Positions 45,846 to 56,699 of a stretch of DNA of 64,000 nt are shown here, piece after piece. Both the position numbers and the translations under genes were made by a program. The notes under the pieces were generated by a model, which saw only the letters and a program-made list of their open reading frames with translations, did not search any database and was not told the origin of the DNA. The DNA comes from Takakia lepidozioides (Eukaryota; Streptophyta; Takakiopsida; Takakiales; Takakiaceae): NCBI GenBank assembly GCA_030704615.1, contig CM060732.1, forward strand, positions 30,175,053-30,239,052, read 5' to 3'. The first letter of the stretch is position 1, and the number at the start of each line of letters is the position of its first letter.

Positions 45846-46698
45846 AGGCAAGCAAAGCAGGATACACCTTTGCCTCTATCATAGACTGCAATACTATTGG
45901 TTTTAATTATGGTGATTGCAACTGCAAGACAACCACAGGAAAAAAATTCCCAAGAGGATGGGCTCCTCACTTTGAAAAAAAATCTCACATTCCTGAACAA
46001 GGGGTTAAAAGAAATGGGCGCCAATAACAAAAATTTATGTTCTACTCAGAGAAGTCCACAGGTATCACGTGCAACAAACAGAATTTTACTGATGTGCCAC
46101 CTTGAATCAAAATTGGCAAAGTTACCTGCAATTGCTTGCAGCCCGCATCTCCAATGACTCCACAAAGGTCACCACTGCGTCCATCAAACCAGGACACCAC
46201 CAAGCGAAGGCAAGCATCTATGCAGCTTGTCCTACCCAAAGCCTCTCTCTCTCTTCCTGTCCAAGTTCTTTTCTCTCTCTATCTGGTAGCTCTGGTCAGG
46301 CTCTTTGATGTGCACAGTGCAAATGGAATCAAGCACAGCTACATGTCAAATCTGTGTTAACCAAAATAGCTGCATAACCAAATAAGAATACCAATATAAT
46401 TCCTCCCCGGCAAAACTTGGGTGCAACCATCTACCAACCATCTACCAGTACATCTATGCAGTTGCGACACGTTCTGAAATTAAGATGAGAGAAAGTAGGT
46501 AGTGCATTCACTTCAGACTCCAAAACCTGTACTGATAAAAGATTTGAAAATTATTGAAATGTGTGGGTATACAGGTCAATAAAGTCATCAGGCACGCCCC
46601 ACCGGCCATTCAAGCAATCAAAGCAAAACTCCTCAGCCATTGTCAAACCCCATCCCGGCAAACTGAACAACTTTGGTGTGGCTAAATCAAATCAAGGA
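45846..46698. repeat. Duplicated block, copy A
   Basis: From AGGCAAGCAAAGCAGG onward this block matches 63060-64000 almost base for base apart from indels, including TATGGTGATTGCAA, CCACAGGAAAAAAA and GAGTTCTGCTTTGATT-type stretches. Copy B carries about 100 bp extra near 63620-63730. The match continues to the right edge of the window, so the repeat is longer than seen. No coding family is recognised; it is probably a transposon or a segmental duplication. Confidence 0.85.
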
Positions 46699-46699
46699 G

Positions 46700-48050
46700 A
46701 GTTCTCCTCCCTGTTACCCCCAATAGGAGAGGGGCTGTCAATCAAGCAGGAAAAGAAGAGGAACAATTGAGTGATAGGGATATGTGGTCTGCTTCTTGTT
46801 GTTGCATTGAGCAAGAAAGTTGGGAGTTTCCTGCCCTTTGTCCAGGTTATCCCCAAAAGAAAATCCCAGGAAAAAGGTGACAACGTTGACAACATTTAGA
46901 GGAGCAGGCAGTAGTCCATTGAAAGGCCTTACAATCACCTTTCTTCAAAAAGCTCACATTGTACTCACTTAGGGAATGTTAGAGGAACCTCGGGACTGCT
47001 GGCAAGAAGTGTTGATTCTAACCGAATTGCCAACCCCTACTCTCAATCGAAGGTTGGTGGCTCAATCTGCCTTCTCTCCCCTCCTTTCTCAATGGCCACA
47101 AGGCTACGGCAAACAATCTTATGAGTACATTCTCAAGATGCTGGCTGGGGCCGACGTAATTCCCCCCCTATGAAAACTTTTCAAGTGACGAGTAATTTGC
47201 TACTCGCTCACAAGTCTAAACGTGCAGGCATACTGCATCCCAGTTGCAAAGGCTCCACCTTCTTCTGGAATCATTGAGCCTTGGGCCCCTAAGGAAGAGA
47301 CAAGAGACCGCAAAGCAGTGGGTAATTCCTGCATTCGAAAAAACGAAAGAGCAGGAAAGACAAATCCTGATGAGACCCTCACTCTCCGACGAGCGTTCTG
47401 CTAAAATTCAGCACATCAATTCCTGTTCCACAACAGTACAACATGTAGTATATTATCACACTCAGATTTGCAGATTTGATTATCAACTGCACTCCAATAC
47501 AGGAAAAACCGGAGATTGAATCATTGTATATTCTTTTCTTGTGCCAAGTGTGTGCAAAAGGTTGGTAGACCATACCCTTGTGTTCCCTCTGTAAGTGTTA
47601 AGTGTTAACCCTCTATGTTTGTTTTACAAAGCACGAGATTTCGAGCAGACCTTTCATGTCAAGGGACAGTCATGTTCAACAGCATTCAACTGTAAGTGAC
47701 TCAAATTCAAAACATGGTAGTTCAAGTGGTGCACAAGGAATCATAATTCAACATCTAAATCTGAGATGGTGTTGTACCTCTGGCCCACATCTATGATTTA
47801 TTTCGTAATCTCAAACATTCTCAAATCTTAAACAAGCTTCGTTCAACGCAGATGTTTGAAAACAAGCAAATTGCCTGCTTTGGTAACCAAAGAGGCTGGA
47901 AGAGAAAAATTGATAATCTAAGGTATATCAGATTCAAAATACAGAATACATAACTGACAAATAAAGCAGAACGATATCCACTTACACTGTCTCTTTGTCT
48001 AAAACCTATTAGCAGCCCACCTACATCCAACGAAGGTGGGTGATGATGCA
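46700..48050. other. No gene recognised; LINE tail motif at 47089-47130
   Basis: The interval is non-coding as far as I can see. TCAATGGCCACAAGGCTACG followed by GCAAACAATCTTATGAGTAC at 47089-47130 is the same 3' motif found at the end of the LINE at 9029-9075. Confidence 0.45.
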
Positions 48051-48232
48051 CCTTTATGCGAAAGATCCCCTCGTGCAACATTTGCTCATATGTCTCCAAA
48101 GTCTCCACCCTGCACTCCATGCCAAGCATATCCTGTGATCATTGCACTCCATGACACAACATCTCCTTTAGCTATATTGTTGAACACTTGAAGTGAACGG
48201 TTTGTACTGCCACGTTTTGCATACATAGTAGT

Positions 48233-48862
48233 TCACCAGTAATCCCCACAAGAACAAACCCCATGTTGGAAGTGTGAAATCCCCTTCTGCTCCCCCTCCA
48301 CATCATGCAACGCAAAGCGGTTGTCAGGCACGTATCCAGCCTCCTTCATCGGCTCACACAGTCTCTGCAGTTGAGCATGGATTTCTCCAATTTCTGGGTG
48401 AAACTGGTCTTCAACAACAAATGTATGAACCTGGTTGTCCACTTCAATCCAGCTGCGTCCTGGCTCCTTTCTGGCGCCTCTGTCCTCCATCACTTTCCTC
48501 ACTTTCGCTTTGTCATCCCACCTGCCAGCCGCAGCATAGATGTTTGACAGCAGCACATAAATTCCCGCATCTTGGGGGTCCCACTTGAGAAAGCACTTTG
48601 CTGCCCATTCAGCCAACCCCAAATTCCCATGAATTCTACAAGCAGTAAGCAAGGCCCCCCAGACTGGAGCACCTGGTTCAATTGGCATTCTGTTGATGAA
48701 ATCCTCTGCTTCGTCCAATCGCCCTGCACGGCCAAGAAGGTCCACCATGCAGCCAAAATGCTCTACTGTAGGAGTCAGACCATGATCTGGAGTCATGGAA
48801 TCAAAGTAGCATAAATTCCCGCATCTTGGGGGTCCCACTTGAGAAGGCATTTTGCTGCCCAT
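48233..48862 (-). pseudogene. PPR E/E+ domain with truncated DYW domain
   Basis: The frame reads HFGCMVDLLGRAGRLDEAED, MPIEPGAPVWGALLTACRIH, YVLLSNIYAAAGRWDDKAKV and PGRSWIEVDNQVHTFVVED, followed by LQRLCEPMKEAGYVPDNRF and ALHDVEGEQKGISHFQHGVC, then SCGDYW. In a normal DYW domain the HSEKLA-type segment, the HxE zinc/catalytic site and the CxxC follow VEEEQKE. Here about 60 residues are missing, and the frame jumps directly to the final HHF-x-x-G-x-CSCGDYW segment without a visible intron. A cytidine-deaminase centre is therefore absent. Confidence 0.8.
48557..48719. repeat. 163-bp duplicated E-domain segment, copy 1
   Basis: The segment from ATAAATTCCCGCATCTTGGG to CTGCTTCGTCCAAT is repeated at 48811-48973 at a spacing of 254 bp, with only a few substitutions. 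This is a recent local duplication inside the PPR pseudogene. Confidence 0.9.
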
Positions 48863-48973
48863 TCAGCCAACCCCAAATTGCCATGAATTCTACAAGCACT
48901 AAGCAAGGCCCCCCAGACTGGAGCACCTGGTTCAATTGGCATTCTGTTGATGAAATCCTCTGCTTCGTCCAAT
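48811..48973. repeat. 163-bp duplicated E-domain segment, copy 2
   Basis: Second copy of the segment at 48557-48719. Its outer edge directly meets the inverted PPR piece at 48972. Confidence 0.9.
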
Positions 48974-49085
48974 GGGAAGGGGTCATGCCTGACAAGGTCA
49001 CGTTTGTTTCAGTTGTTAATGCGTGTGCCAGCCTAGGAGCACTGGAAATGGGCAAAGAGGTCCTGCTGACATCGGGAAGGCTGGA
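48972..49085 (+). pseudogene. Inverted PPR repeat piece
   Basis: The plus strand encodes WEGVMPDKVTFVSVVNACAS and LGALEMGKEVLL, a PLS-type PPR unit in the opposite direction to the rest of the locus. Only a local inversion, or an inverted insertion, explains it. Confidence 0.8.
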
Positions 49086-50344
49086 ATTATGTGATACATT
49101 AGTCTGGAGAATAGCGTTGGTCATAGATATTCAAAGCCTCCCTACCACACCCATGCTGAGCATATCCTGTAATCATCACACTACATGAGACCACATTTCG
49201 ATAGGCCAAATTGCCAAACACTTGCCGTGCATCTGTCATGCTCCCACATTTGGCATACACAGTAGCAAGGGCAGTCTCCAGCATAATATCTGGCACAAGC
49301 CCACCTTTGATGATGTCAATATGGATCTCTTTGCTCTTATCCAGGCTCCCAAGGCTGGCACATGCATTCAGAATGCAAATAAATGTGACCTTGCCAGGTG
49401 TCACCCCTTCCCATTGCATCTGCTCATACATCTCGAAAACCTTGCTACCAAGCCCCTGCTGAGCATATCCTCCCATCATGGAGTTCCATGAGATCGTATC
49501 TCGTTGAGCCATATGGTCAAACACTTGATGTGCATCCTTTATGCTGCCACATTTGGAATACATATCCACGAGGGCATTCTCCAAGCTTACACATAAGGGG
49601 ATTCCAGCTTTGACAAGGTCCACATGCACCTCCTTGCCCTTCTCCAGTGCTCCTCGCCTGGCACTTGCATTGAGTACGCAAATGATGTGACCCTGTCAGG
49701 TGTCACACCTTTCAGTTGCATTTCCTCATAGATCTCAAAAGCCTCTCTACTACACCCTTGCTGGGCATACCCTGCAATCATTGCATATCTGGAGCAATTC
49801 CAGCTTTGATGATGTCAGCATGGACCTGTTTGCCCTCTTGAAGGGCTCCTAGGCTGCCACATGCCTTGAGAATGCAAATGAAGGTGACCCTATTGGGCAT
49901 CACCCCTTCGTGTTGAATTTGCTCATAGATCTTGAAAGCTTCCCTACCACAGCCGTGCCTAGCATATCCTGCCACCATTATAGTCCACGTAAATTTATCT
50001 CGTTTAGGAATTTTGTCAAACACTTGACGTGCAGCCACCACATTTCCACACTTGGCATACATATTGAGAAGGTTGTTGAGTACAAAGATGTTTGCCCTGA
50101 ATCCACTCCGCTTAATGTGGGCGTGCACCTTCTTTCCCTCAGCCAGGCTTTGCATGTTGATGCACTCCTTCAGGAGACAGACATAAGTATTCAAGACGTG
50201 CAGCGCCTCTTTCAATCGTCCTGCCTTACATAGTGTCCTCACCTCCCGAAAAGAGGCAGAAAGTTTATTGTTGACTCCCACTTTTTCAAAAGAAGTGGCT
50301 GGAGGTGCTACCCCTTCCGCCAGTCTGACGTCCAACATACAACT

Positions 50345-51185
50345 CTTCCCGATTCAACCTTGCCATCCTGCAGGACTAAAAAATCCTGATTACTAGACGG
50401 GACACTCAAAATCGCAGAGAAAACAACCGTCACATATATGTAACAACTTAAATCTGTAGCAGTTTGAGTGAAAACCATCAAAACAAAACAGTACCTGTTG
50501 TGTTGTTCACGAGCTCCATGGCATACATCGATACTCGCTCCGGCACCAGGCCGTGCTTGATATTGTATGCCAGCTCCGTGTGCTGTCACCAAAGGGGGTT
50601 TTGACCCTCTCTCAATCCAAAGGCCCTGGCGCATGACGTGAGAGCTTCCGCTAAGGAGAAGAGATAAGAAATTACCGGGTAACCAACGCTATGGCGATCC
50701 CGGTCACACCTTGAAATGAGTCCATTGGGCCCATGATGGAGAGGAACAGTGAGAAGGAACTCACCCCGCGCTCACGAATGCTGCATTGATGCGTTGAATC
50801 CAGAGGCCACGCATGTTCGGTCGCGGTAGGCATATTGCACTGCCTTCTCCAGACGCTCCTGCCCACACGAATGCAGTTCTTCGACCTGCCCCAATACCCC
50901 CACGGGCATACCAGCCTCTGTCGGAGGCCCACGCACAACCCAAATATCCGCCTCCACGGCTCTCTTATTAGTACTAATCTGATTCGAGAATGGCGACTGT
51001 ATATGAGAGAGACAGCACTAATGATTAGTTTATGGCATTTCTCTCAACGAATAGCTATAGGGAGGAGGCAAACCAGAAATGGCACAAATTGTAAAGTTGG
51101 TCGAACCCCCCGTTGGAGTAGACATGTCGATGTTCCTCCCTGTGATGTGTTGGCCAATTTGTAGAGACTCAATTCGGTGGTCTTG
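50345..51185. other. Upstream of the PPR pseudogene; no gene recognised
   Basis: Short open frames without recognisable domains. The interval may hold the former promoter and leader of the PPR gene. Confidence 0.35.
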
Positions 51186-51190
51186 GACAG

Positions 51191-51367
51191 GGCACAGGAA
51201 AGAAAGAATGGGAGAAGCAGCTGGAGCAGCTTGAGACTAAGTTTCCTGATAAAGCGCGGGGTGTAGTAAAGTTCAATGTTCCATTGGCGCACATGATTAT
51301 AGCTGGAGCAGATTTTACTTTGGTCCCCAGTCGATTTGAACCATGTGGCCTCAGTCCCATACACTCT
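51191..51367 (+). pseudogene. Orphan exon of granule-bound starch synthase
   Basis: The frame reads [20 protein letters not shown], then [20 protein letters not shown] and [14 protein letters not shown]. This matches the conserved C-lobe of granule-bound starch synthase I (glycosyltransferase family 5), including FEPCGL next to the ADP-glucose site. It is preceded by an acceptor-like TTGGACAG. After PIHSV the similarity stops, where the family continues with MRYGT, and repeat-like sequence follows. No other GBSS exon was found on either side. It is an exon copied or left behind outside its gene. The parental enzyme makes amylose in plastids. Confidence 0.75.
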
Positions 51368-51803
51368 GTGTTTCCTGTGGGTAACAAAGTTGCGTTCTCG
51401 GACGTGATAAAGTACCATTTCATTTCAGTTCTTTCATGTATAACAAAACACAACAATTCCAGGAGCTTAGTGTCCCATGAGGCCTTAACATCTCTGGCTT
51501 TGCCTGTCTGTCACTCACTTTTTGATTTGCTTAAAGCAGTAATGGATGCATACCCTGGGGAAGATGATTCTGCCTTTTTGGAAATCCCTCGTCCCTGCCA
51601 GACACCTTTAGTCATGAGTACCCAAACAGCTCGGCGTCTGACCAATATATTAGGCAGTCCAACATTTGGGGATTTGATTGTTCTTTCCTTCAGGCTTCCC
51701 CTAGAAATTGAGCAACAAAGTCTTGGGAGTATTGCACCTGGTTGTTCTATTGGTACTCTACAGTGGCTGACACACCAGTAGGTGCAATGAATTTGACTTT
51801 TCC

Positions 51804-53010
51804 TTGTTGCAAGGTCCTCTCCAGGTGTCCATAGAAGATGGGTATCTGAACACTTATCGACTCCTATCACATTTCCTCTTTTCAAGCAATGGTGGACCAG
51901 GCGAGCTCTATGACAAGAAGATGGTTTGCGAATGCTTTGGGGATTTCCAGAAAGCTTTTGATTCTGTCCCTCGAGCCAACCTTCTGGAGCGACTATACAG
52001 GGCATTTTATGCAACGAGTCTATCATTTGCACGCTCAAAGTGGCATGGGAAATCCTTAAAGAAATGCATAGCAACATTGGAGTGAACAGGGCTGCCCTCT
52101 ATCACGCACCCCTCTTTGGGCTATACATAGATGCTTTGGAGGGCTACAATGTGAAGAATGGTGGACTGGGGGTGCCTCTGGAAGGGGGTCCCACACAATC
52201 ACTGCTTCTTTGTGTGTTGTCCTATTGCCACAATCTTCCGCCTTACTACAAAAACACATGTGCATCTTAGAGAAGTTTACAAATTACTATGGGCAGTAGG
52301 TCCACTGCACCAGAAAACCAAGATTATGGCTTTTAATGGTCATGCTGATCGGAGATTCCTCAACCAGTAAGGCGTTTATATCGTACATGTATCTGGGAGA
52401 GGTTTTCACACACCAAATTTTAGATTGCAACTACAGGTAGGGACGAATTGACCACAGGAAGGGCTGCTTCTAATATATCTTCCAGTACGCAAATGCAAAC
52501 AAAGCATCTGCGTCGCCCTACACGAAAAGTGCATTTCGACATGTTTGTCACCCCGCTGCTATCTTTGCATGGGATGAGTGCTGGGCCCTTGGATACCCAT
52601 TTCCTGGTGGGAGGAAAATCTGGAACCCCTATAGCCATCTTTCCTCTGAGGAATGCTTGGGTTCAACACTATCTCATTTTTATATGCTGAATTTACTACT
52701 TGAACTGGAAGCCATAGTTCAACTCACGATCTTCTTAACAAGGCTGCTATCTCTCCCCCATGATTCTGCCAGTCCATGCCCTAACAACCGCTAGGAGACT
52801 CAAAGCAGCTGGTTTCAAGACCAGTTGGTATGCTTAGGTCTCCAATTTCTTTGAGCAACACGAACCGTCCTTTGCATCCCTACTGCACAAAATATGGAAA
52901 GACTGGAAATTTCTTCAAATCAACAAAGCTGATGGACCTTCATGCTAGGCGGCCCTGGAACCGAGAGAATCTTCCTCAAATGAGAAAAGAGAAAAATTGC
53001 CCAAAACTTG
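51804..53010 (+). pseudogene. LINE reverse-transcriptase remnant
   Basis: The plus strand holds CFGDFQKAFDSVPRANLLER (the RT A-box region). It continues with APLFGLYIDALEGY and GGLGVPLEGGP (the LFGLYID region), KTKIMAFNG (near 52320), and YMYLGEVFTHQ (near 52385), matching the Y-L-G-V-x-F-T segment. The catalytic YADD box is lost in a deletion or frame change near 52210. Multiple stops follow. The order is that of an L1-type LINE RT. Confidence 0.7.
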
Positions 53011-53019
53011 TCTAGGATC

Positions 53020-54328
53020 CTATCTCCATCTCTTCTACTGTGGGCAGCCTGCGCATATATAAGACAGGTAGATGGGACCACTGTGCCTGGCTCGCACTAA
53101 ATATTTCACTTACATATTCTTGACGGTAGTGTACAGCACGGTTAACAAAGGGAGCATCGTTGAGATGGGGAAAGATCCTTCTCCATGGACTGGGTTCCTC
53201 CCCACCTCTGCAGAGCCATTGTTATAGAAGAGCTTCCTTCCAAAGGATTTGTAGGAATCAGGAACGGATCCTGGGTCGGGGCAGACAAACAGTTGGTTAG
53301 CGAGACAGTAAGGGTTATACTCGATCCAAGTGCTAATGAAGAGCAACTAGTCTAAACTAAAATCCGAAAGGGTTGACCGGTATTACCGTTGTGCCCTCCC
53401 CTAACCGCTCCATCCCCTTCCTGCTACCCGGAAAACCCCCCTCTTTCTCTCCCCGTCTCCCCTTCTCTAAAAATCCTTCGCAATCTTAAAATCCTTTGAC
53501 ACCCCATGTCAGGTTCTGCGATGGCGTTTTTCAGGGTTTCTCTTACTGTGACAGAACGAGCTCTACCATCCAAACCTTTGTCTCTCTCCAACCCCCCCCT
53601 ATCTCTTCGATCCTCTCCCTCTTAAGAAATTCTTCCACATGGTTGGAATCGTTTCAAAACACATGTGAGATTTGAAATGGGTTTGTTCGTCAGGATCTTT
53701 CAAGATCCATAGCCGGTTCCATCTAAAGATTCACTTCTCAACGTTGGTCCCCCACCTCTCTCCCTCCTGCTGGCTCACACACACTTCCTTTCTCCTCTGC
53801 CTTTTCTTAGGATGGTTAAGTACCTCCTAGGTCCATGTCTGGTGCTTCCACAGGGTTTTTCCACCAGATCATAGGTCTCTCGTCTCTGTCCAGGCACTAC
53901 CTTATTTGGCAAGGGTTAGAATCAGAGGTAAACATACGCTTTGAACGGATCTGGCGAGATGATTTCTAATATCTTATGTTGCATTCTTTGATGATCTTCT
54001 AGACCTGGGCCCCAGATCAATGTAACCCTAACTAAATCCCCTAACTACCTCTCTTTCTCTCACCCTTCGCTGTCATGGGGTCGCTTTGTCTCTGCTACGA
54101 TTGTGCGTGTTTTGCCCAGCAATACCATCGCTCCCTTGCCGTCTCTCTGTCTCTCCCAAAACGAGAGCGGCCATGCAATGCTTCCCCTACTCCCGCTAAA
54201 GAGTGGCCATTTTATAGAACAGCCCATCATCATGAGGGCCCGCCCGTCCATGGATACTCCTAGAAAAGAGAGACGAGGTCTCTGGTCAAAATTATGAAGA
54301 GGAGCAAGGCATCCAAGTAGAAAACAAT
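53020..54328. other. Region upstream of the DYRK gene; no gene recognised
   Basis: From about 53390 to 54280 the plus strand is pyrimidine-rich, with many CTCTCT words, which is common in plant 5' untranslated regions and promoters. No TATA box could be fixed. Confidence 0.35.
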
Positions 54329-55537
54329 GTGATCATGGGACGGAAAGATTCAGCCGACACGAGACTGTTGGATTTCACCTCGCTATTGACCCATGATTTC
54401 GGAACGGGACAGCGATCAAGCGGCCCCCGCAAGAGCTTGCACTCGAAGGCCATCTCCGCCGTTAGCAAGGTTGCTGGAACTTTTCGCTCAAGCGAGAGAG
54501 CGCGGCGTGTGGATACGGCCAGGTCCGACTTGCCTACACTGAACCTGGCAAAGGTACGTCGGAACCTTGCAGAGCAAGCAGAGTTGGCAACTGGTGCCTA
54601 TGATGATGTGGGGCTTCTCCTTGAGGGAAAAGATGAGGCCTCTCTGGATTTGGCAGCGGCGCAGGCTTTAGTGTCCGCCAGGTTTGGGCCTGCCCCTGGA
54701 AGTAGTAGAAGTGAGAGAGTCAAACCTTCCCCTGCAAGAGAGAGGAGCCCAAGAGACATCTCGCTTCTTACACATGGGAGCCACGGGTTGAGTGGGGCAG
54801 AGACCGGCCCATCCCTCACGGCCACGGCAGCCATCAAAGGCAAAGCTGATCTCCAAGGGGAAAATGGGTCAAGGAACTATGGGAGTCGGGATAAATCTTC
54901 ATTGAAGTACACAGCGAGCGCCCATCAAATTGTTCTTGCAACGCATCTGCCTTCGTCATCTGGAACCATGCAAAGCTACAGGCGGGCACTCAAGGCACAG
55001 ACTGATGGACTGAACAAAAGTGGGAGCTTTAGTTGCAGGGGCGATACTGCCCCAAGCAATTCAGAATCTCTGGATATACGAGGGGCAACAGAAAGGGCAA
55101 GCGATGTAGAGGGCGGTGTGGTTGGAGCCGTTAGCAAGCAAGAGGCATCGTGTGAACTTCGCAAGCCGCAGACCTCTGAGGGATCAACCAAACCGGACCT
55201 GAGTACTTGGGACACTAGGAAAATTTCCCAACAGTTGGGAAACTCTTCCAAGGACTGGCACACAGGCGGAAAGCATTCGCAGGGAAAGGGGGTCAGCTCG
55301 GGGAGTCTCACTGCTCGTGCCTTCACGAGTTCCGAGAGGCTACAGTTGGAGGAAAAAATTCGACTGAAGCTTAAGACTGCACGGCAATTGCAAGCTGACC
55401 TTAGTACTGAGTCCGAGGCACGCCACAGGCAATCTTTCCATATCTCTACGTATGCTATATGTGATTTGAGGAGGCTGTGTCCTATGGGCCCTCCGGCCGC
55501 CCATGAACGTGCTAAATTCTTCTCATTTGAAGCTTGA
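54329..55537 (+). CDS. Long N-terminal exon, probably of the DYRK gene
   Basis: The open frame of 402 codons starts at ATG 54329 and is free of repeats. It is Ser/Arg/Lys-rich and mostly disordered (LDFTSLLTHDFGTGQRSS, AISAVSKVAGTF, ERLQLEEKIRLKLKTARQLQ). It stands upstream of and in the same orientation as the DYRK exons. A donor such as A|GTACTG near 55406 would leave phase 1, which is what the exon at 58626 needs. Low-complexity N-terminal regulatory tails are usual in class-2 DYRKs, but no conserved motif proves the link. It could be a separate gene. Confidence 0.45.
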   Translation: MIMGRKDSADTRLLDFTSLLTHDFGTGQRSSGPRKSLHSKAISAVSKVAGTFRSSERARRVDTARSDLPTLNLAKVRRNLAEQAELATGAYDDVGLLLEGKDEASLDLAAAQALVSARFGPAPGSSRSERVKPSPARERSPRDISLLTHGSHGLSGAETGPSLTATAAIKGKADLQGENGSRNYGSRDKSSLKYTASAHQIVLATHLPSSSGTMQSYRRALKAQTDGLNKSGSFSCRGDTAPSNSESLDIRGATERASDVEGGVVGAVSKQEASCELRKPQTSEGSTKPDLSTWDTRKISQQLGNSSKDWHTGGKHSQGKGVSSGSLTARAFTSSERLQLEEKIRLKLKTARQLQADLSTESEARHRQSFHISTYAICDLRRLCPMGPPAAHERAKFFSFEA

Positions 55538-55959
55538 GGGATTTGTGGATGTTTGCGCAGAGGGGGCGATGAAGGCCATGCTGATAATGCCAGCGGTGAT
55601 GCAGCCAGAGGACACACGCTAACAGCACCAAAAACCAAGCCCACTAAACTCTACCTCGGTGCCTGCCAAACCTCTGTTCCTCTTGGTACCCTTCTCCCTC
55701 CCTGTCTATTTGTGTCTCTATGTCTGTTGACATGCAAAGAGAAATTGTCCTGGAAAATTTGGTCTAGCAGTACAGTCTCTGTCCCTTGTGAGCATTTAAT
55801 ACCTCTATTTGTCCTTCTGGATTCTCGTGGTTTATTTGTTTGTTATGCGGTCTTGCCCTGGAAGCTCTTTGGGCTGTCCATGACATAACGAAGTGTTTTT
55901 CCTTCCATTTTAGGGCTGCTTGTTGAGGGCCCACTTTCTTGTTTATTGCTTCATTTAGT

Positions 55960-56095
55960 TGGTCCCGTTAAGCTCTTTGAGCTTTCCGCAGACCTTATAA
56001 AGCGTCTTGCTTTCTTTGTTTCTTTCCTCATGCGTCTCATATTTGTCTATCTTTCTCCTCCCTGACGTTATAAAGCACCATTTCATTTCCTCCCT
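55960..56095 (+). repeat. LINE 3' tail words (AAGCTCTTTGAGCTTT, TTATAAAGC, CATTTCATTTC)
   Basis: AAGCTCTTTGAGCTTTCCGC with AGACCTTATAAAGC occurs near 55972-56010 and GACGTTATAAAGCACC with ATTTCATTTC near 56064-56090. Related copies are at 58330-58380 (plus) and, inverted, at 57165-57215. They mark several truncated LINE copies in the same introns. Confidence 0.65.
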
Positions 56096-56129
56096 GATCC
56101 CAAGGTGGCCAACAAAGATTTAGCATGTA

Positions 56130-56699
56130 TTGGGTTTTGTGGAGCTTCTAGATTGCTCAGCCAACAACCTCATGGAGAAGGCAGCCACTTTCACATTGAA
56201 GTCTCAAGGTCGGCAGCTCCAAGCTGGCCAATTACCGGATATGAGGCTTGCCTCAGTCCCAATTGACAAATCAGCCTTGCAGTGCTACCTCAAGGGGTTG
56301 AACACCCTGGGGACACGACTGAAATTCAAACTTATAGCTGGATCTCTCCCTCTGAACATCATAAGCCACCGACTTGACCAGCCATGCACTCAAGCTTCAG
56401 CCTGTCCCATTTGTGGACACCCAATAGAGGACATCGTCCACTTCTTAATCAAATGTGTGGGCTACTGGACTGCAAGGGCGGCCTTGCTCAATTGCATTGC
56501 GGAGCATGTGCCCCATTGTCTATTTGAGGAGTTTAGTATGCTGAAGTCAGCAGCCAAGGCCACCGCCCTCATAAACAATGCATTTTGGGGTGCGTATAGT
56601 GATGGGGTAGACACGTTTGTGAGAGGTTTCCTGGAGAAAATCTGGAAGGCCAGAGCCAGGATCAACACTCTTGTCTTTGAAGGTAAGTTCCAGTCTTAA
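56130..56699 (+). pseudogene. LINE ORF2 C-terminal fragment, second family
   Basis: The frame contains LNTLGTRLKFKLIAGSLPLN, the zinc knuckle CPICGHPIEDIVHFLIKC, FWGAYSDGVDTFVRGFLEKI and WKARARINTLVFEGKF, and ends at TAA 56699. It is the same protein end as the LINE at 8390-9030 but clearly diverged, hence another family. It sits between the putative first exon and the kinase exons of the DYRK gene, as an intronic insertion would. Confidence 0.8.

Larger units (their letters stand above)
48060..50338 (-). pseudogene. Rearranged PPR-DYW protein gene
   Basis: On the minus strand PPR repeats of PLS type start at 50338, with LLKECINMQSLAEGKKVHAH, LLNMYAKCGNVVAARQVFD and TIMVAGYARHGCGREAFKIY. A deletion joins GIAPDM to MIAGYAQQGCSREAF (49781), and a frameshift near 49690 precedes 49629-49112. 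Part of a further repeat is then inverted (48972-49085). The E domain is present twice (48973-48811 and 48719-48557). E/E+ and a shortened DYW end follow to TGA near 48233, and one more PPR unit (MYAKRGSTNRSLQVF, DVVSWSAMITGYA) lies after the stop (48230-48110), out of order. DYW proteins specify C-to-U RNA editing in plastids or mitochondria of land plants. This locus cannot make a normal one. Confidence 0.8.
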
